Positions 32,100 through 41,986 are shown, counted from the stretch's first letter. The stretch is 53,421 nt of DNA from a bacterium (GCA_021794175.1 JAJYRI010000009.1:1-53421); one strand, 5' to 3'. Notes: generated by a model from the letters alone, not told the origin. Numbers and translations are program-made.

Positions 32100-34871
32100 A
32101 TGAACGATGCTTCGCGCGCGGATTATCGCGCTACCCTCAATCTCCCCGCGACCGATTTCCCGATGAAAGCGGAGCTTCCCAAGCGCGAACCGGCACGCGT
32201 CGCGTGGTGGAACGAGCATCGGATCTATCAACGCGCCTTGGAACGCAACGCCGACGCGAAACCATGGATTCTCCACGATGGCCCGCCCTATGCCAACGGC
32301 GAGTTGCATATGGGACACTTTCTCAACATGGTGCTCAAAGATACGTTCGTGAAGATCGCGTTGTTGGAGGGGCGTGCGGCGCGCTTCGTTCCCGGTTGGG
32401 ATATGCACGGGCTTCCCATCGAGTTAGAGACGCTCAAGCATCTCGGCGTGAAAGACTTTCACGAGATCGATCCCTTGGAACTCCGCGCGAAGTGCAAGGA
32501 ACGCGCGCTCTACTGGTTGGAGCGACAGGCGGCAACGCGCGAACGCATGGGCGTCTTCGCCGAGTTCGACCATCCCTATCGCACCGTCGATGCATCGTTT
32601 GAAGCGACGATCGTCGACGCGTTGGCGACGCTCGCCGAGCGCAAGCAACTCTATCGCGGTTTACGCGCGACGCTCTGGTGCATTCACGATGAAACGGCGC
32701 TCGCCGAAGCCGAGATCGAATACGAGACGAAGGTCTCGCCCTCGATCTACGTGCGTTTTCGTGCCGAGGGTGCGCAGCGCGCCGATATCCTCGCGCGCTT
32801 CGGCGTAACCGGCGAAGAAAATCTCCCGCTCTCGTTCCTGATCTGGACGACGACACCGTGGACGCTACCCGCCAATGTCGCGATTGCCTTACGCGCCGAC
32901 GCATCGTACGGACTCTATCGTATCGGCGACGAGATGACGATCGTTGCGGAGGCGCTTGCAGAGCCGGTGCTCGGCGAAGCGTTTCCGCAGGCGCGCCTGC
33001 TCGGCGCCGCTCCCGGAAGCGCGCTCGACGGAGCGCGGGTGCGCCATCCCTTCGCGCAACGCGATTCGGCGGTCGTCCTCGCCGATTACGTCGATCTGGA
33101 GAGCGGAACCGGAGCGGTGCACACCGCACCCGGGCACGGCGCCGATGATTTCGCCACCGGCGTGAAATACGATCTGCCGATTCTCAACCCGGTCGATGCA
33201 TCGGGGCATTTCACCGCCGATGCGGCGCCGTATACCGGCATGCAGGTTTTCGAAGCGAACGAACGCATCGTCGCCGATCTTCGTGCGAGCGGTGCGCTCT
33301 GGCGCTTCGAGAGTTACACGCACAGCTATCCACACTGCTGGCGCTGCCGACAGCCGGTCATCTTCCGCGCAACCGCGCAGTGGTTTATCGCGATGGATCA
33401 GAACCGTTTGCGCGCGCGTGCGGTCGAAGCGGCCGAGGGCGTCGCCTACGAACCGGAATGGGGGCGCGCGCGTCTGGTGCAGATGCTCGAAAATCACCCC
33501 GAGTGGTGCATCTCGCGGCAGCGAACCTGGGGAACGCCGATTCCGGCGCTCGTCTGCAAAGGCTGCAACGAATCCATCCTCGATCCGCGCGTGGCGCGTA
33601 TTGCGGCGGCGCGTTTTCGCGAGGTCGGTGCCGATGCGTGGTGGTCCGAGCCGGTGGAGCGCTTTCTTCCCGAAGGTTTTCGCTGCGAGCGTTGCGGCGG
33701 TACGGATTTCGAGAAAGAACGCAATATCGTCGATATCTGGTTTGAATCGGGGGTAACGCACCTCGCGGTGCTCGGGCACGATCTGACGCTGCCCTGGCCG
33801 AGCGACCTCGTGTTGGAGGGCGGCGACCAATATCGCGGTTGGTTCCGCAGTTCGATCGTCACCGCGGTCGCGCTGCAAGGGCACGCACCCTATCGCTGCG
33901 TCGTGAAGAACGGTTGGGTCAACGACGAACAGGGTCGCCCGATGAGTAAATCGCGTGGAACCGGAATCGACGCGCGCGATGCAATGGCAAGCTACGGCGC
34001 CGACGTGCTGCGGCTCTGGTCGGCTTCGGTGGAGTTCGTCGACGACGTACGCTTCGGCCCCAACGTCGTCGAGCAGGTCGCGCGCGTCTATCGTAATATC
34101 CGCAATCGCATTCGTTTCATTCTCGGCAACATCGCCGACCTCACCCCCGACACGATCGTCGAACCGGCGGCGATGCTGCCGCTCGATCGGCTCGCGTGCA
34201 GCGTGACCGATTCCTTCGTCGCCGACGTTCGCGCGCGTTACGCGGCGTTCGGAATTCACGATGCCTATCTCGCGGTCGTCGCTTTCGAGAGCGAGATGTC
34301 GGGGCTGGCGTTCGATGCGTGGAAAGATCCGCTCTATTCCGGTCGGCGTGACGGCGCGCGTCGGCGAAGCGCGCAGTCGGCGCTCTTCTATCTGCTGCGC
34401 GGCTTCCTTACGGCGCTCGCACCGCTGCTGCCGTTTACCGCAGAAGAAGCGTGGCAGTCGCTCTCGCCCGCGCTGCGCGGCGATCGCGAGAGCGTCTTTG
34501 CGTTGCGGTTCGCCGACGAACGCCGGGTCGCCAACGCCGACGATCTCGCGCTCTGGGAGCAGCTCCGTGCCCTGCGCGCGCAGGTCGCGGCTTCGGCCTC
34601 GCCGCGCGATTACGAAGCGGCGGTCGATCTCTACGTCGGTGGGGAGCACTTCGAGGCGCTCGCAGCGCTCGGCGATACGTTGCGCGAAGCGTTGATCGTT
34701 TCGGAGGTACGCATGCACCGCGATCCGGCGGCGCAGAGCCCGCGCCTGACGATCTCCTCGGCGAGCGGCGCGAAATGCGCGCGCTGCTGGAAGTTCCGCG
34801 ACCTACGCGAAGGCGATGCGCGCGGGGCGATCTGCGAGGATTGCGAACGCGCGATCAGCGCGAGCGCGTAA
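32100..34871 (+). CDS. ileS: Isoleucyl-tRNA synthetase
   Basis: The class I synthetase is complete at 923 residues. The HIGH motif is in PPYANGELHMGHFLN near residue 64 and the KMSKS motif reads GRPMSKSRGTG near 617. The editing (CP1) domain shows TTTPWTLPANVA and the GTGAVHTAPGHG segment. The C-terminal zinc site has CARCWKFRD and CEDC. The anticodon-binding part WASRG-like WSASVEFVDDVRFGPNVVEQVARVYRNIRNRIRF is typical. GGGAG precedes the ATG. Its last 17 bp overlap tgt on the other strand. Confidence 0.96.
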   Translation: MNDASRADYRATLNLPATDFPMKAELPKREPARVAWWNEHRIYQRALERNADAKPWILHDGPPYANGELHMGHFLNMVLKDTFVKIALLEGRAARFVPGWDMHGLPIELETLKHLGVKDFHEIDPLELRAKCKERALYWLERQAATRERMGVFAEFDHPYRTVDASFEATIVDALATLAERKQLYRGLRATLWCIHDETALAEAEIEYETKVSPSIYVRFRAEGAQRADILARFGVTGEENLPLSFLIWTTTPWTLPANVAIALRADASYGLYRIGDEMTIVAEALAEPVLGEAFPQARLLGAAPGSALDGARVRHPFAQRDSAVVLADYVDLESGTGAVHTAPGHGADDFATGVKYDLPILNPVDASGHFTADAAPYTGMQVFEANERIVADLRASGALWRFESYTHSYPHCWRCRQPVIFRATAQWFIAMDQNRLRARAVEAAEGVAYEPEWGRARLVQMLENHPEWCISRQRTWGTPIPALVCKGCNESILDPRVARIAAARFREVGADAWWSEPVERFLPEGFRCERCGGTDFEKERNIVDIWFESGVTHLAVLGHDLTLPWPSDLVLEGGDQYRGWFRSSIVTAVALQGHAPYRCVVKNGWVNDEQGRPMSKSRGTGIDARDAMASYGADVLRLWSASVEFVDDVRFGPNVVEQVARVYRNIRNRIRFILGNIADLTPDTIVEPAAMLPLDRLACSVTDSFVADVRARYAAFGIHDAYLAVVAFESEMSGLAFDAWKDPLYSGRRDGARRRSAQSALFYLLRGFLTALAPLLPFTAEEAWQSLSPALRGDRESVFALRFADERRVANADDLALWEQLRALRAQVAASASPRDYEAAVDLYVGGEHFEALAALGDTLREALIVSEVRMHRDPAAQSPRLTISSASGAKCARCWKFRDLREGDARGAICEDCERAISASA

Positions 34872-35964
34872 GCTCGGCGAAGAGCGCGTCGCGCCACGCC
34901 GGCCAGGCGTCGCGCTCGATCGCCGCGCGCGCTTCGGCCATGAGTCCGTGCAGCAACGCGACGTTGTGGTACGAGAGCAACTGCGGCCCGAGCATCTCGC
35001 CGGCGCGAAAGAGATGGCAGAGGTAGGCGCGCGTGTAGGTGCTGCAGACCATGCAGCGGCATCGCGGATCGACCGGTGAGAAATCGCGAATGTAGGCGGC
35101 GTTACGAATGTTGAACTCGCCGGTCCGCGTCATTGCGCGCGCGTTGCGTCCGCAGCGCGTCGGATAGACGCAGTCGAACATATCGATTCCGCAGTCGACG
35201 GCGACCACGATATCGGCGACGGTGCCGATGCCCATGATGTAACGCGGTTTTTCGGCCGGGAGGAGTTCGGCGGTAAAGCGCGCCATGCGCTCCATCTCTT
35301 CGCGCGTCTCCCCGACCGAGAGCCCACCGATCGCGTAGCCGGGGAGATCGAGGGCGACGAGTTCGCGCGCGCTGCGCTCGCGAAGCCGTTCGTCGAGCCC
35401 GCCCTGTACGATAGCGAAGAGACGCGTACGATCGCTTGCGCGCCGCGCTTGCGCACCGCGCTGCGCCCACGAGGTCGTCATAGCGACGGCGGCTTCGAGT
35501 TCATCGCCGCTCGCCGGCAACTTCACGCAGACATCGAGTTGCATCGCGATATCGACGCCGATCGCTTCCTGAAACTCGACGGTATCCTCGGGAGTGAAGC
35601 GATGCGTGCTACCGTCGAGATGCGATTTGAACGTCACGCCGTCGGGATCGAGCTTTCGCCGATCCTGTAACGAAAAAACTTGGAAGCCGCCCGAATCGGT
35701 GAGAATCGGAGCATCCCAAGCCATAAAACGATGCAGCCCGCCGGCGGCGAGGATCGTTTCGCGCCCCGGGCGCAGACGGAGATGATAGGCGTTCGCCAAC
35801 AGGATCTGCGTTCCCGATTCGCGGAGTTCGCGCGGTTGCAATCCTTTCACGGTCGCCGCGGTTCCGACCGGCATGAAGGCCGGCGTCTCGACGACTCCGT
35901 GCGCGAGGCTCAAGCGCGCGCGGCGCGCGCTGCCGGAGCGGGCGAGAAGTTCGAAGCCGCTCAC
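34855..35964 (-). CDS. tgt: tRNA-guanine transglycosylase (queuine)
   Basis: The 369-residue enzyme inserts preQ1 at position 34 of GUN-anticodon tRNAs. The catalytic Asp is in ILTDSGGFQVFSL, and the second active Asp in DIFDC-like GIDMFDCVYPTRCGRNA. The Zn site is CRCMVCSTYTRAYLCHL. The GTG at 35964 overlaps the rluD stop and gives the expected N-terminus (SGFELLARSGSARR); the upstream extension is not homologous. It is last in the ccdA-lspA-rluD-tgt run. Confidence 0.95.
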   Translation of the reverse strand: MSGFELLARSGSARRARLSLAHGVVETPAFMPVGTAATVKGLQPRELRESGTQILLANAYHLRLRPGRETILAAGGLHRFMAWDAPILTDSGGFQVFSLQDRRKLDPDGVTFKSHLDGSTHRFTPEDTVEFQEAIGVDIAMQLDVCVKLPASGDELEAAVAMTTSWAQRGAQARRASDRTRLFAIVQGGLDERLRERSARELVALDLPGYAIGGLSVGETREEMERMARFTAELLPAEKPRYIMGIGTVADIVVAVDCGIDMFDCVYPTRCGRNARAMTRTGEFNIRNAAYIRDFSPVDPRCRCMVCSTYTRAYLCHLFRAGEMLGPQLLSYHNVALLHGLMAEARAAIERDAWPAWRDALFAELTRSR

Positions 35965-36860
35965 GCTTCGCGTGCGGCGAGCAGCGCGCGAACGTGCGCG
36001 TACGCCGGCGGCGGCGCGGCTTCGAAGGCGAGCTCGACGTGCGTGCGCGGATGCGCGAACGCCAACCGCCACGCGTGGAGCGCTTGCCCGGGCAGCGGCG
36101 AGCCGGGAACGCTGCGCCCGTAGACCGGATCGTTGTAGATCGGATGATGCATCGCCGCGCAGTGCACGCGAATCTGATGGGTGCGGCCGGTCTCGAGACG
36201 GAAACGCAGTTCGCTGTGGCGCGCGAAGCGCTCGACGACTTCGTAATGCGTGATCGCGCGACGCCCCTCGCGCGTGACGATATATTTCAACCGATTGTGC
36301 GGCTCTCGTCCGATCGCTCCGTCGAGCGTTCCGCGATCGAACTCCGGCGAACCGTGGACCAAGCCGAGATACTCGCGCGAAATTCTGCGTGCCTTCATCG
36401 CGATGCCTAACCCCGAGAGTGCCTCGGGCGTCTTTGCGATGACGAGCAGCCCCGAGGTATCGCGGTCGAGGCGATGGACCAGGCCGGGGCGCAACGCATC
36501 GCCGGGAAGCGTGCCGAGATAACCGAGTAATGCATTCACGAGCGTTCCGCTGCGCGTGCCGTGGGCCGGATGGGTTACCATCCCGGCGGGCTTATCGACG
36601 ACGAGCACGTCTTCGTCTTCGTACACGATCGCGAGATCGATACGTTCCGGCGTTGCGACGAGCGGTGCGACCTCGGCGAGTTCGTATTCGACGAGATCGC
36701 CTTCGGCGAGTTGGCGGCTCGCCCGGGCGGGTTCGCCGTTGACACGCACGTCGCCCTGACGGATCGCCTCGGCTACTCGCGAACGCGGCGCGGCGGCGTG
36801 CCGCGCAATGGTGACGTCGAGGCGGGAGCCCGCCTCTTCAGGTGCGACGACGTGACGCAA
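35961..36860 (-). CDS. rluD: RluD-family 23S rRNA pseudouridine synthase
   Basis: This 299-residue protein has an S4 domain (residues 12-60: SRLDVTIARHA, GDVRVNGEPARASRQLAEGD) and a PseudoU_synth_2 domain. The catalytic Asp132 lies in HRLDRDTSGLLV. PAGMVTHPAHGTRSGTLVNAL and LETGRTHQIRVH are also typical. It would modify helix 69 uridines of 23S rRNA or a similar site; the RluD/RluB/YlyB choice is not certain. It overlaps lspA by 23 bp and tgt by 4 bp. Confidence 0.9.
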   Translation of the reverse strand: MRHVVAPEEAGSRLDVTIARHAAAPRSRVAEAIRQGDVRVNGEPARASRQLAEGDLVEYELAEVAPLVATPERIDLAIVYEDEDVLVVDKPAGMVTHPAHGTRSGTLVNALLGYLGTLPGDALRPGLVHRLDRDTSGLLVIAKTPEALSGLGIAMKARRISREYLGLVHGSPEFDRGTLDGAIGREPHNRLKYIVTREGRRAITHYEVVERFARHSELRFRLETGRTHQIRVHCAAMHHPIYNDPVYGRSVPGSPLPGQALHAWRLAFAHPRTHVELAFEAAPPPAYAHVRALLAAREA

Positions 36861-37320
36861 GAAGGCTCGATAGAAGAAGCAGCACGACGCCGATGGTCAC
36901 GCAAGAATCGCCGACGTTAAAAATATTCGGCCAAACGCGGTAGAAGTCGATGAAATCGACGACGTAGCCGAAATGAATCCGATCGACGATGTTCCCGATC
37001 GCGCCGCCGACGATGAGCCCGAAGGCCAAACGCACGAGCCGCGACTGCATCGCCGCTTCGCGAAAACTGATCCAGAAGAGTACCAGCACGAGCACCGCCA
37101 TCGCGACGAGCAGCGTCGCGTTGCTTCCGAACAGCCCGAAGGCGCCGTGATAGTTGCGCTCGTAGGTCCAGCGCAGGAGATGCGGGATGGCGACGCGGCT
37201 TTCGTTGGGCAACAAGGCATGCTGCACCAGCCGTTTGGTGTATTGGTCGGCGGCGAAGGCAACGAGTGCGACGACCGAGACGGCGAGCGCGGTGACGCTA
37301 GATTTTTGGTGCTGGGACAA
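36838..37320 (-). CDS. lspA: Lipoprotein signal peptidase (signal peptidase II)
   Basis: The 160-residue integral membrane aspartic protease has four helices. The catalytic dyad is Asp in GNIVDRIHFGYVVDFIDF and Asp in FNVGDSCVTIG. A first-helix DQYTK motif and an ERNYHGAFGLF loop are also present. It cleaves prolipoproteins after Lgt acts. lgt lies on the opposite strand 0.8 kb away, and lipoproteins of this window are likely substrates. Overlaps ccdA by 23 bp. Confidence 0.95.
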   Translation of the reverse strand: MSQHQKSSVTALAVSVVALVAFAADQYTKRLVQHALLPNESRVAIPHLLRWTYERNYHGAFGLFGSNATLLVAMAVLVLVLFWISFREAAMQSRLVRLAFGLIVGGAIGNIVDRIHFGYVVDFIDFYRVWPNIFNVGDSCVTIGVVLLLLSSLLASRRRT

Positions 37321-38035
37321 ACTGATAAAATACTCCGGCGATAGTGAGAAATGCGTCGTTGACGAGCACGAGCCCGACGAGAACTAAGAACGCTCCGGCA
37401 GTGAATTCGATCGCGGGGATGAAGCGTTTGATGCGGTCGAGCAGCGGCAGAACCAATCCGATCGCTACCGCGGTTGCAAAGAACGGTACGGCAAGCCCCG
37501 CGGAATAGATGACGAGCAACCAGGCGGCTTGAAGAGTCTGCTGCTGCGACGCAAGTGCGAGAATGCCTGCGAGAATCGGCCCGATACAGGGGGACCAACC
37601 CGCCGCGAAGGCGATCCCGACGACGAACGAGGTCAGATGGGAGCGCGGGCGGCTCCCGGCGACGTGCGCGCGGGTATCCATCATCAGCAGCGGTATGCGC
37701 AGCAGCCCCATCATGTGCAGGCCGAGGACGACCACGACCGCGCCGCCGAGCTCGGCGACGAGCGTGCGGTTCGCGGCGAGTGCCCCGCCGATCGCGCTCG
37801 CAGAGATCCCCAGCAGCGTAAAGACCACGGTGAAGCCCAGGATAAAGGCGAGCGCATGCGTCATCGCTCGCGCGCGGAGTGCAGGGGCCGCCTCTTTGCC
37901 GCGGAGTTCTTCGAGGCTCGCTCCGGTCAAAAAGGATAGATAGGCCGGCACCAGCGGGAGGACGCATGGCGAGACGAAGGAAACGAAGCCCGCGAGGAAC
38001 GCGAGGCCGACGCTGATATGCGCAGTCGTGTTCAC
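37298..38035 (-). CDS. ccdA: CcdA-type thiol-disulfide transporter / cytochrome c biogenesis protein
   Basis: This 245-residue protein has six helices. The reactive cysteines lie in FVSPCVLPLVPAYLSF (first helix) and AAGWSPCIGPILAGIL (fourth). It moves reducing power from cytosolic thioredoxin across the membrane. The GTG at 38035 gives the family N-terminus; the longer frame extends into the lgt promoter region. First gene of an operon with lspA, rluD and tgt, divergent from lgt by 65 bp. Confidence 0.92.
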   Translation of the reverse strand: MNTTAHISVGLAFLAGFVSFVSPCVLPLVPAYLSFLTGASLEELRGKEAAPALRARAMTHALAFILGFTVVFTLLGISASAIGGALAANRTLVAELGGAVVVVLGLHMMGLLRIPLLMMDTRAHVAGSRPRSHLTSFVVGIAFAAGWSPCIGPILAGILALASQQQTLQAAWLLVIYSAGLAVPFFATAVAIGLVLPLLDRIKRFIPAIEFTAGAFLVLVGLVLVNDAFLTIAGVFYQFVPAPKI

Positions 38036-38100
38036 GTACGCCCCTATTGTACGACGGCGGCTCGCGCGGGCCTGTAGAGGCACCGCCATAGAAGGACTAC

Positions 38101-38970
38101 ATGCAACACTGGTTTGTCTATCCGAACATTTCACCGATCGCGTTTCGGCTCGGGCCGGTCGCCGTTCACTGGTACGGCCTTGCGTACCTCGCCGGTTTTA
38201 TCGCCGTCTATTTTTGGATGGCGCGCCCGGCGGGGAAACGGCGTCTCGGCCTCACCGCAAACGAGATTCAAGATTTCCTGGTCTACGCGTTGATCGGCGT
38301 ACTCATCGGCGGGCGCGCGCTCTTCGATATCGCCGATATGATTACGTGTCGGCAGGATATATCGCGGGTGCAATCCTGCCACACCGTCGCACAGTATTTT
38401 TCGCACCCGATTCTGTTCATCGCCGTCTGGCAGGGGGGCATGGCCTTTCACGGCGGCCTGATCGGCGTCGTCATCGCGATTTTCTTGTTCTTACGCAAGC
38501 ATCCGCACCTGAAGTTTCTCGTGCTCGGCGATGAAGTCGTGATGATGCTGCCGATCGGCATCACCGTCACGCGCATGGTCAACTTCATCAACGACGAGCT
38601 CTGGGGGCGCATCTGCCGCCCGGACCATCCGTGGTGTATGGTCCCCGGCGATACGCTGCTCTGGGGAAATCAGTACCGGCATCCGTCGCAGATCTACGAA
38701 GGAATCCTCGATCTTGCGACGCTGCCGATCTTACTGCTGCTCTATCGGCGGAAGCCCGCCGACGGCGTCGTCGGTTGGACGTGGTTCATGCTCTACGGCA
38801 TCGTCCGCAGCGTCGCGGAGCTCTGGCGTTCGCCCGGCATCCTCTTCCTCGGCCTCACCGGCGGGCAATTGCTCGCAGTGCCGATGATCTTCATCGGCGC
38901 GGCGGGGATCTGGTGGTCGGTGAAGCGAGGCGGGCATACCGAGGAGAGCCTGCCGACGCGTGCTAGCTGA
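38101..38970 (+). CDS. lgt: Prolipoprotein diacylglyceryl transferase
   Basis: The 289-residue integral membrane protein attaches diacylglycerol to the lipobox Cys. The Lgt signature is FHGGLIGVVIAIFLF preceded by WQGGMA, with the conserved Arg/Asn of GITVTRMVNFINDELWGR. RHPSQIYEG is near the C-terminus. The N-terminus reads FRLGPVAVHWYGLAYL. AGAAGGAC precedes the ATG. yggS starts 11 bp before its end. Confidence 0.95.
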   Translation: MQHWFVYPNISPIAFRLGPVAVHWYGLAYLAGFIAVYFWMARPAGKRRLGLTANEIQDFLVYALIGVLIGGRALFDIADMITCRQDISRVQSCHTVAQYFSHPILFIAVWQGGMAFHGGLIGVVIAIFLFLRKHPHLKFLVLGDEVVMMLPIGITVTRMVNFINDELWGRICRPDHPWCMVPGDTLLWGNQYRHPSQIYEGILDLATLPILLLLYRRKPADGVVGWTWFMLYGIVRSVAELWRSPGILFLGLTGGQLLAVPMIFIGAAGIWWSVKRGGHTEESLPTRAS

Positions 38971-39628
38971 GCGCTTCACGGCACTACGCGGCGAGATCGA
39001 TCGCGAGCTCGCCGCGCGTGGGCGCTCGCCCGCGAGCCTCTCGATCCTCGCGGTCAGCAAGAAGCAATCGCTCGCGGCGATTCGCGAGGCGTACGCCGCC
39101 GGGCTCCGCCTCTTCGGCGAGAACTATCTGCAGGAGGCCGCCGAGAAGTTTGCACCCCTTCGGGCCGAGGGGCTGCCGCTCGAGCTGCACTTCATCGGGC
39201 ACCTGCAGAGCAACAAGGCGGCGAAGATCGCGGCGCTCGTCGACTGCGTTCAATCGGTCGATCGCGAGGAGGCTGCGAGCGCGCTGGAGCGCGGGGCGGA
39301 GCGGGCCGAGCGGATCCTTCCGGTGCTGCTCCAGCTCAACATCTCGCCGAGCGAGCGCTTCGGTTGCCTCCCGGCCGACGCGCCGCGGCTGGCCGAGCGC
39401 ATCCGCGCCCACCCTCACCTGCGCCTCGACGGGGTGATGGCGGTCGCCCCGATCTCCACCGACCGCGCAGCGATTTCGGCCGCTTTCGAGCAGGCCGCAA
39501 AGACGTTCGCGCTTGTAGGTGGAACAACACTCTCGATCGGCATGTCGGGCGATTGGCGGGAGGCGATTGCCGCGGGCTCGACGATGCTGCGAATCGGTAG
39601 CGCGCTCTTCGGCGCACGACCGAGTTGA
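38960..39628 (+). CDS. yggS: YggS/PLPBP-family PLP-binding homeostasis protein
   Basis: The 222-residue TIM-barrel protein binds PLP without catalysing a known reaction. The PLP lysine is in LAVSKKQSLAAIREAY and LFGENYLQEA is the second motif. HFIGHLQSNKA and SIGMSGDWREAIAAGSTMLRIGSALFG bind the phosphate. It starts with GTG inside the lgt end. In many Gram-positive genomes yggS (ylmE) precedes sepF, as here. Confidence 0.93.
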   Translation: MLAERFTALRGEIDRELAARGRSPASLSILAVSKKQSLAAIREAYAAGLRLFGENYLQEAAEKFAPLRAEGLPLELHFIGHLQSNKAAKIAALVDCVQSVDREEAASALERGAERAERILPVLLQLNISPSERFGCLPADAPRLAERIRAHPHLRLDGVMAVAPISTDRAAISAAFEQAAKTFALVGGTTLSIGMSGDWREAIAAGSTMLRIGSALFGARPS

Positions 39629-39644
39629 CGAAGGAGGTGACGAG

Positions 39645-40067
39645 GTGAGCGTTTTTCAGAAGATCGGTTCGTTCTTCTCCGTACGCGAAGAAGAGGAAGA
39701 GTACTTCGATGAAGAGCCGGCGCATTCGCGCGTCGTGCCGATCGCGCACGGCGCGCAAGGGCAACGACGGAGCGGCACCGAGGTCAGCGTCTATTCGCCG
39801 CGTTCGTACCAGGACGTCGTCGAGATCGCCGATGCCTTGCGTTCGCGCCAAGTCGTGATCGTGAATCTCCAGAATGCCGACCGCGCGCTCTTACAACGCG
39901 TCGTCGATTTTACATCCGGCGTCGCCTACACGATCGACGGAAAGATGCAAAAACTCGCCGAAGCGATGTATCTCATCGTGCCCGCCGGCATCACCGTCAA
40001 TGCCGCCGGGTTGCGCGAATCGATGGGCGCCGACGGTGGACTCGATTTTATGGTGAATAGGGGATAA
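39645..40067 (+). CDS. sepF: Cell division protein SepF
   Basis: This 140-residue protein has an acidic, Glu-rich N-terminal part (EEEEEYFDEEP) after a short amphipathic start MSVFQKIGSFFSV that would bind the membrane. The SepF domain follows: VSVYSPRSYQDVVEIADALRSRQVVIVNLQN and RVVDFTSGVAYTIDGKMQKLAEAMYLIVPAGI. It tethers FtsZ to the membrane. AAGGAGGTGA lies seven bases before the GTG. Confidence 0.95.
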   Translation: MSVFQKIGSFFSVREEEEEYFDEEPAHSRVVPIAHGAQGQRRSGTEVSVYSPRSYQDVVEIADALRSRQVVIVNLQNADRALLQRVVDFTSGVAYTIDGKMQKLAEAMYLIVPAGITVNAAGLRESMGADGGLDFMVNRG

Positions 40068-40069
40068 GC

Positions 40070-40618
40070 ATGGAAAAAATCACGCCGATCGATATCCAAC
40101 ACAAAGAGTTCAAGCGCGCGTTGCAGGGATACGACCGCACCGACGTCGACCGTTTCCTCGACGAAATTATCGAAACGCTCGAAGATTACGCACAGGAGCG
40201 GGTCGCGCTGCAGACCGAGATCGCCGATCTCAAGGAACGTATCTCGCATTTCAAAGCGATGGAAGAATCCTTGCAGAATACGCTGGTCCTCGCGCAGCGA
40301 ACCGCCGATGAAGTCAAGGCGTCGGCGCATAAAGAGGCCGATCTCATTCGCGCGCAGGCACGTATGGCTGCAGAGCGCGAGGTTGCGGGCTTTAACGACG
40401 CGATCGCGGAGGTGCGCCGCGAAGAGCAGCACGCGCGCGACCATGCAGAGAAAGTGAAGAGCGAACTGCGCAGCCTGCTGACGACGCACTTGGCCTTGCT
40501 CGACCGCACGCCGAGTAACGGCAGCGCCCCCACCATCGTCGCCGAGAGCGTGACGGTGGCCGTGGAAGAAGCCGCACTGCCGCTCACCGACGATACCACG
40601 CGCATCACGGTGTATTAA
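40070..40618 (+). CDS. divIVA: DivIVA domain protein
   Basis: The 182-residue coiled-coil protein begins ITPIDIQHKEFKRALQGYDRTDVDRFLDEI, the conserved membrane-curvature-sensing N-terminal domain of DivIVA/GpsB. A long coiled coil (about residues 35-135) follows with heptad patterns, then a disordered, Thr/Val-rich tail. It follows sepF by two bases. It would mark poles or septa and recruit partners. Confidence 0.93.
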   Translation: MEKITPIDIQHKEFKRALQGYDRTDVDRFLDEIIETLEDYAQERVALQTEIADLKERISHFKAMEESLQNTLVLAQRTADEVKASAHKEADLIRAQARMAAEREVAGFNDAIAEVRREEQHARDHAEKVKSELRSLLTTHLALLDRTPSNGSAPTIVAESVTVAVEEAALPLTDDTTRITVY

Positions 40619-40621
40619 GCG

Positions 40622-41686
40622 TTGCGGCCGACGATTGCGGTTTTGCCCGGTGACGGCATCGGGCCGGAGGTCGTGCGCGAAGCGGTCCGCGTTCTCGCGG
40701 CGGTGCGCCCCGATCTCGATTGCGTCGAAGCGCCGGTCGGCGGCGCCGCGTTGCATCGTGGGCTGCCCGCCCTTCCCGACGCGACCCGCGAGCTCTGCGA
40801 ACGCGCCGACGCGATTTTATTCGGCAGCGTCGGGCTGCCGGAGTACGACGGAAAGCCGCTCGACGCGCGCCCCGAGTATGCGCTCTTTCTGCTCCGTCGC
40901 GATTTCGAGCTCTTCGCCAACGTGCGCCCGGTGCGCGTCTTTTCCGGGCTGGAGAGCGCCTCGACGCTCAAACCCGAGGTCGTCAGCGGACTCGATTGCA
41001 CGATCGTCCGCGAACTCACCGGCGGCATTTACTACGGCGAGCCGAAGGAGCAGCGCGTCGTCGACGGCATCGAGTGCGCGGTCGATACGATGTATTATCG
41101 CACGCCGGAGATCGAGCGCATCGCCCGCGTCGCATTCGAGCTCGCGCGCACGCGCCGTTCGCACGTTACCTCGGTCGACAAGCAAAATATTCTCGAGACG
41201 TCGCGGCTCTGGCGCCGCGTGGTGACGCGCGTTGCGACCGAGTATCCCGACGTGCGGCTCGACCATTTGCTCGTCGATACGGCCGCGATGCAGCTGGTTC
41301 GCAATCCGCGCGCCTTCGATGTGATGGTGATGGAGAACATGTTCGGCGACATCCTCTCCGACGAAGCGGCGATGCTCGCCGGTTCGATCGGCACGCTGCC
41401 CAGTGCGAGCCTCGGCACGCGCACGCACGCGCGCGGGCGTTTCGGGCTCTACGAACCGATCAGCGGAAGCGCCCCCGATATCGCCGGCAAAGGTATCGCG
41501 AACCCGACGGCTGCGGTGCTTTCGGCGGCGATGATGCTGCGCACCAGCCTCGGGGATGAAGCCGGCGCCGCGCGCATCGAGAGCGCGGTCGAAGCGGCGT
41601 TCGCCGCCGGAGCGCGGACGGTCGATCTCGGCGACCCGGCGTTGGGCACCGCGGCGTTCGCCGACGCAATCCTCGCGCGACTCTAA
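40622..41686 (+). CDS. leuB: 3-isopropylmalate dehydrogenase
   Basis: The 354-residue enzyme oxidises 3-isopropylmalate in leucine synthesis. The start is a rare TTG three bases after divIVA, giving [23 protein letters not shown]. Substrate residues are in [12 protein letters not shown], and the NAD/metal site in [12 protein letters not shown]-like [26 protein letters not shown], then [23 protein letters not shown]. leuA, leuC and leuD are not in view. Its place after divIVA is not a usual leu arrangement. Confidence 0.93.
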   Translation: MRPTIAVLPGDGIGPEVVREAVRVLAAVRPDLDCVEAPVGGAALHRGLPALPDATRELCERADAILFGSVGLPEYDGKPLDARPEYALFLLRRDFELFANVRPVRVFSGLESASTLKPEVVSGLDCTIVRELTGGIYYGEPKEQRVVDGIECAVDTMYYRTPEIERIARVAFELARTRRSHVTSVDKQNILETSRLWRRVVTRVATEYPDVRLDHLLVDTAAMQLVRNPRAFDVMVMENMFGDILSDEAAMLAGSIGTLPSASLGTRTHARGRFGLYEPISGSAPDIAGKGIANPTAAVLSAAMMLRTSLGDEAGAARIESAVEAAFAAGARTVDLGDPALGTAAFADAILARL

Positions 41687-41986
41687 CCTTGCAGAGTGGG
41701 CGCCTCATGCATCGCCGATTTCGCGAACGATAGTTCATACCGCCGGCCTCGCTGCGCGACTCGTGTTGGGAAAGTAGGAGCCATCGTAAAATTTTTGTGT
41801 TACTCTGCCGCGTGTTAGCTCCAAACGGCTACCGGCCAAAATCGACTGCTGAGCTCGCTCCTTGATGCACGGCGGCGAAATGAGGCTGTTTCTTACGTTG
41901 TAAACGAGCCGTTTCCTCAACGTTTCCGAGCCGCGCTCTGTAAGAAGCGGAAGTCGGCATCCTTATTCTCATATTGAAAGGACTTC
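41687..41986. other. 300-bp intergenic region between leuB and the duplicated secreted protein
   Basis: No gene is seen. The DNA is AT-richer than average, with GTAAAATTTTTGTG near 41790, after leuB. Later TTCTTAC and GTAAGAA (about 41890-41950) could close a long stem. ATTGAAAGGAC just before 41987 supplies the ribosome-binding site. No convincing promoter pair was recognised. Confidence 0.4.

Noticed and set aside
32889-34718. 609-residue minus-strand frame
   Set aside because: It is the complement of ileS and has no recognisable domains; ileS motifs are intact.
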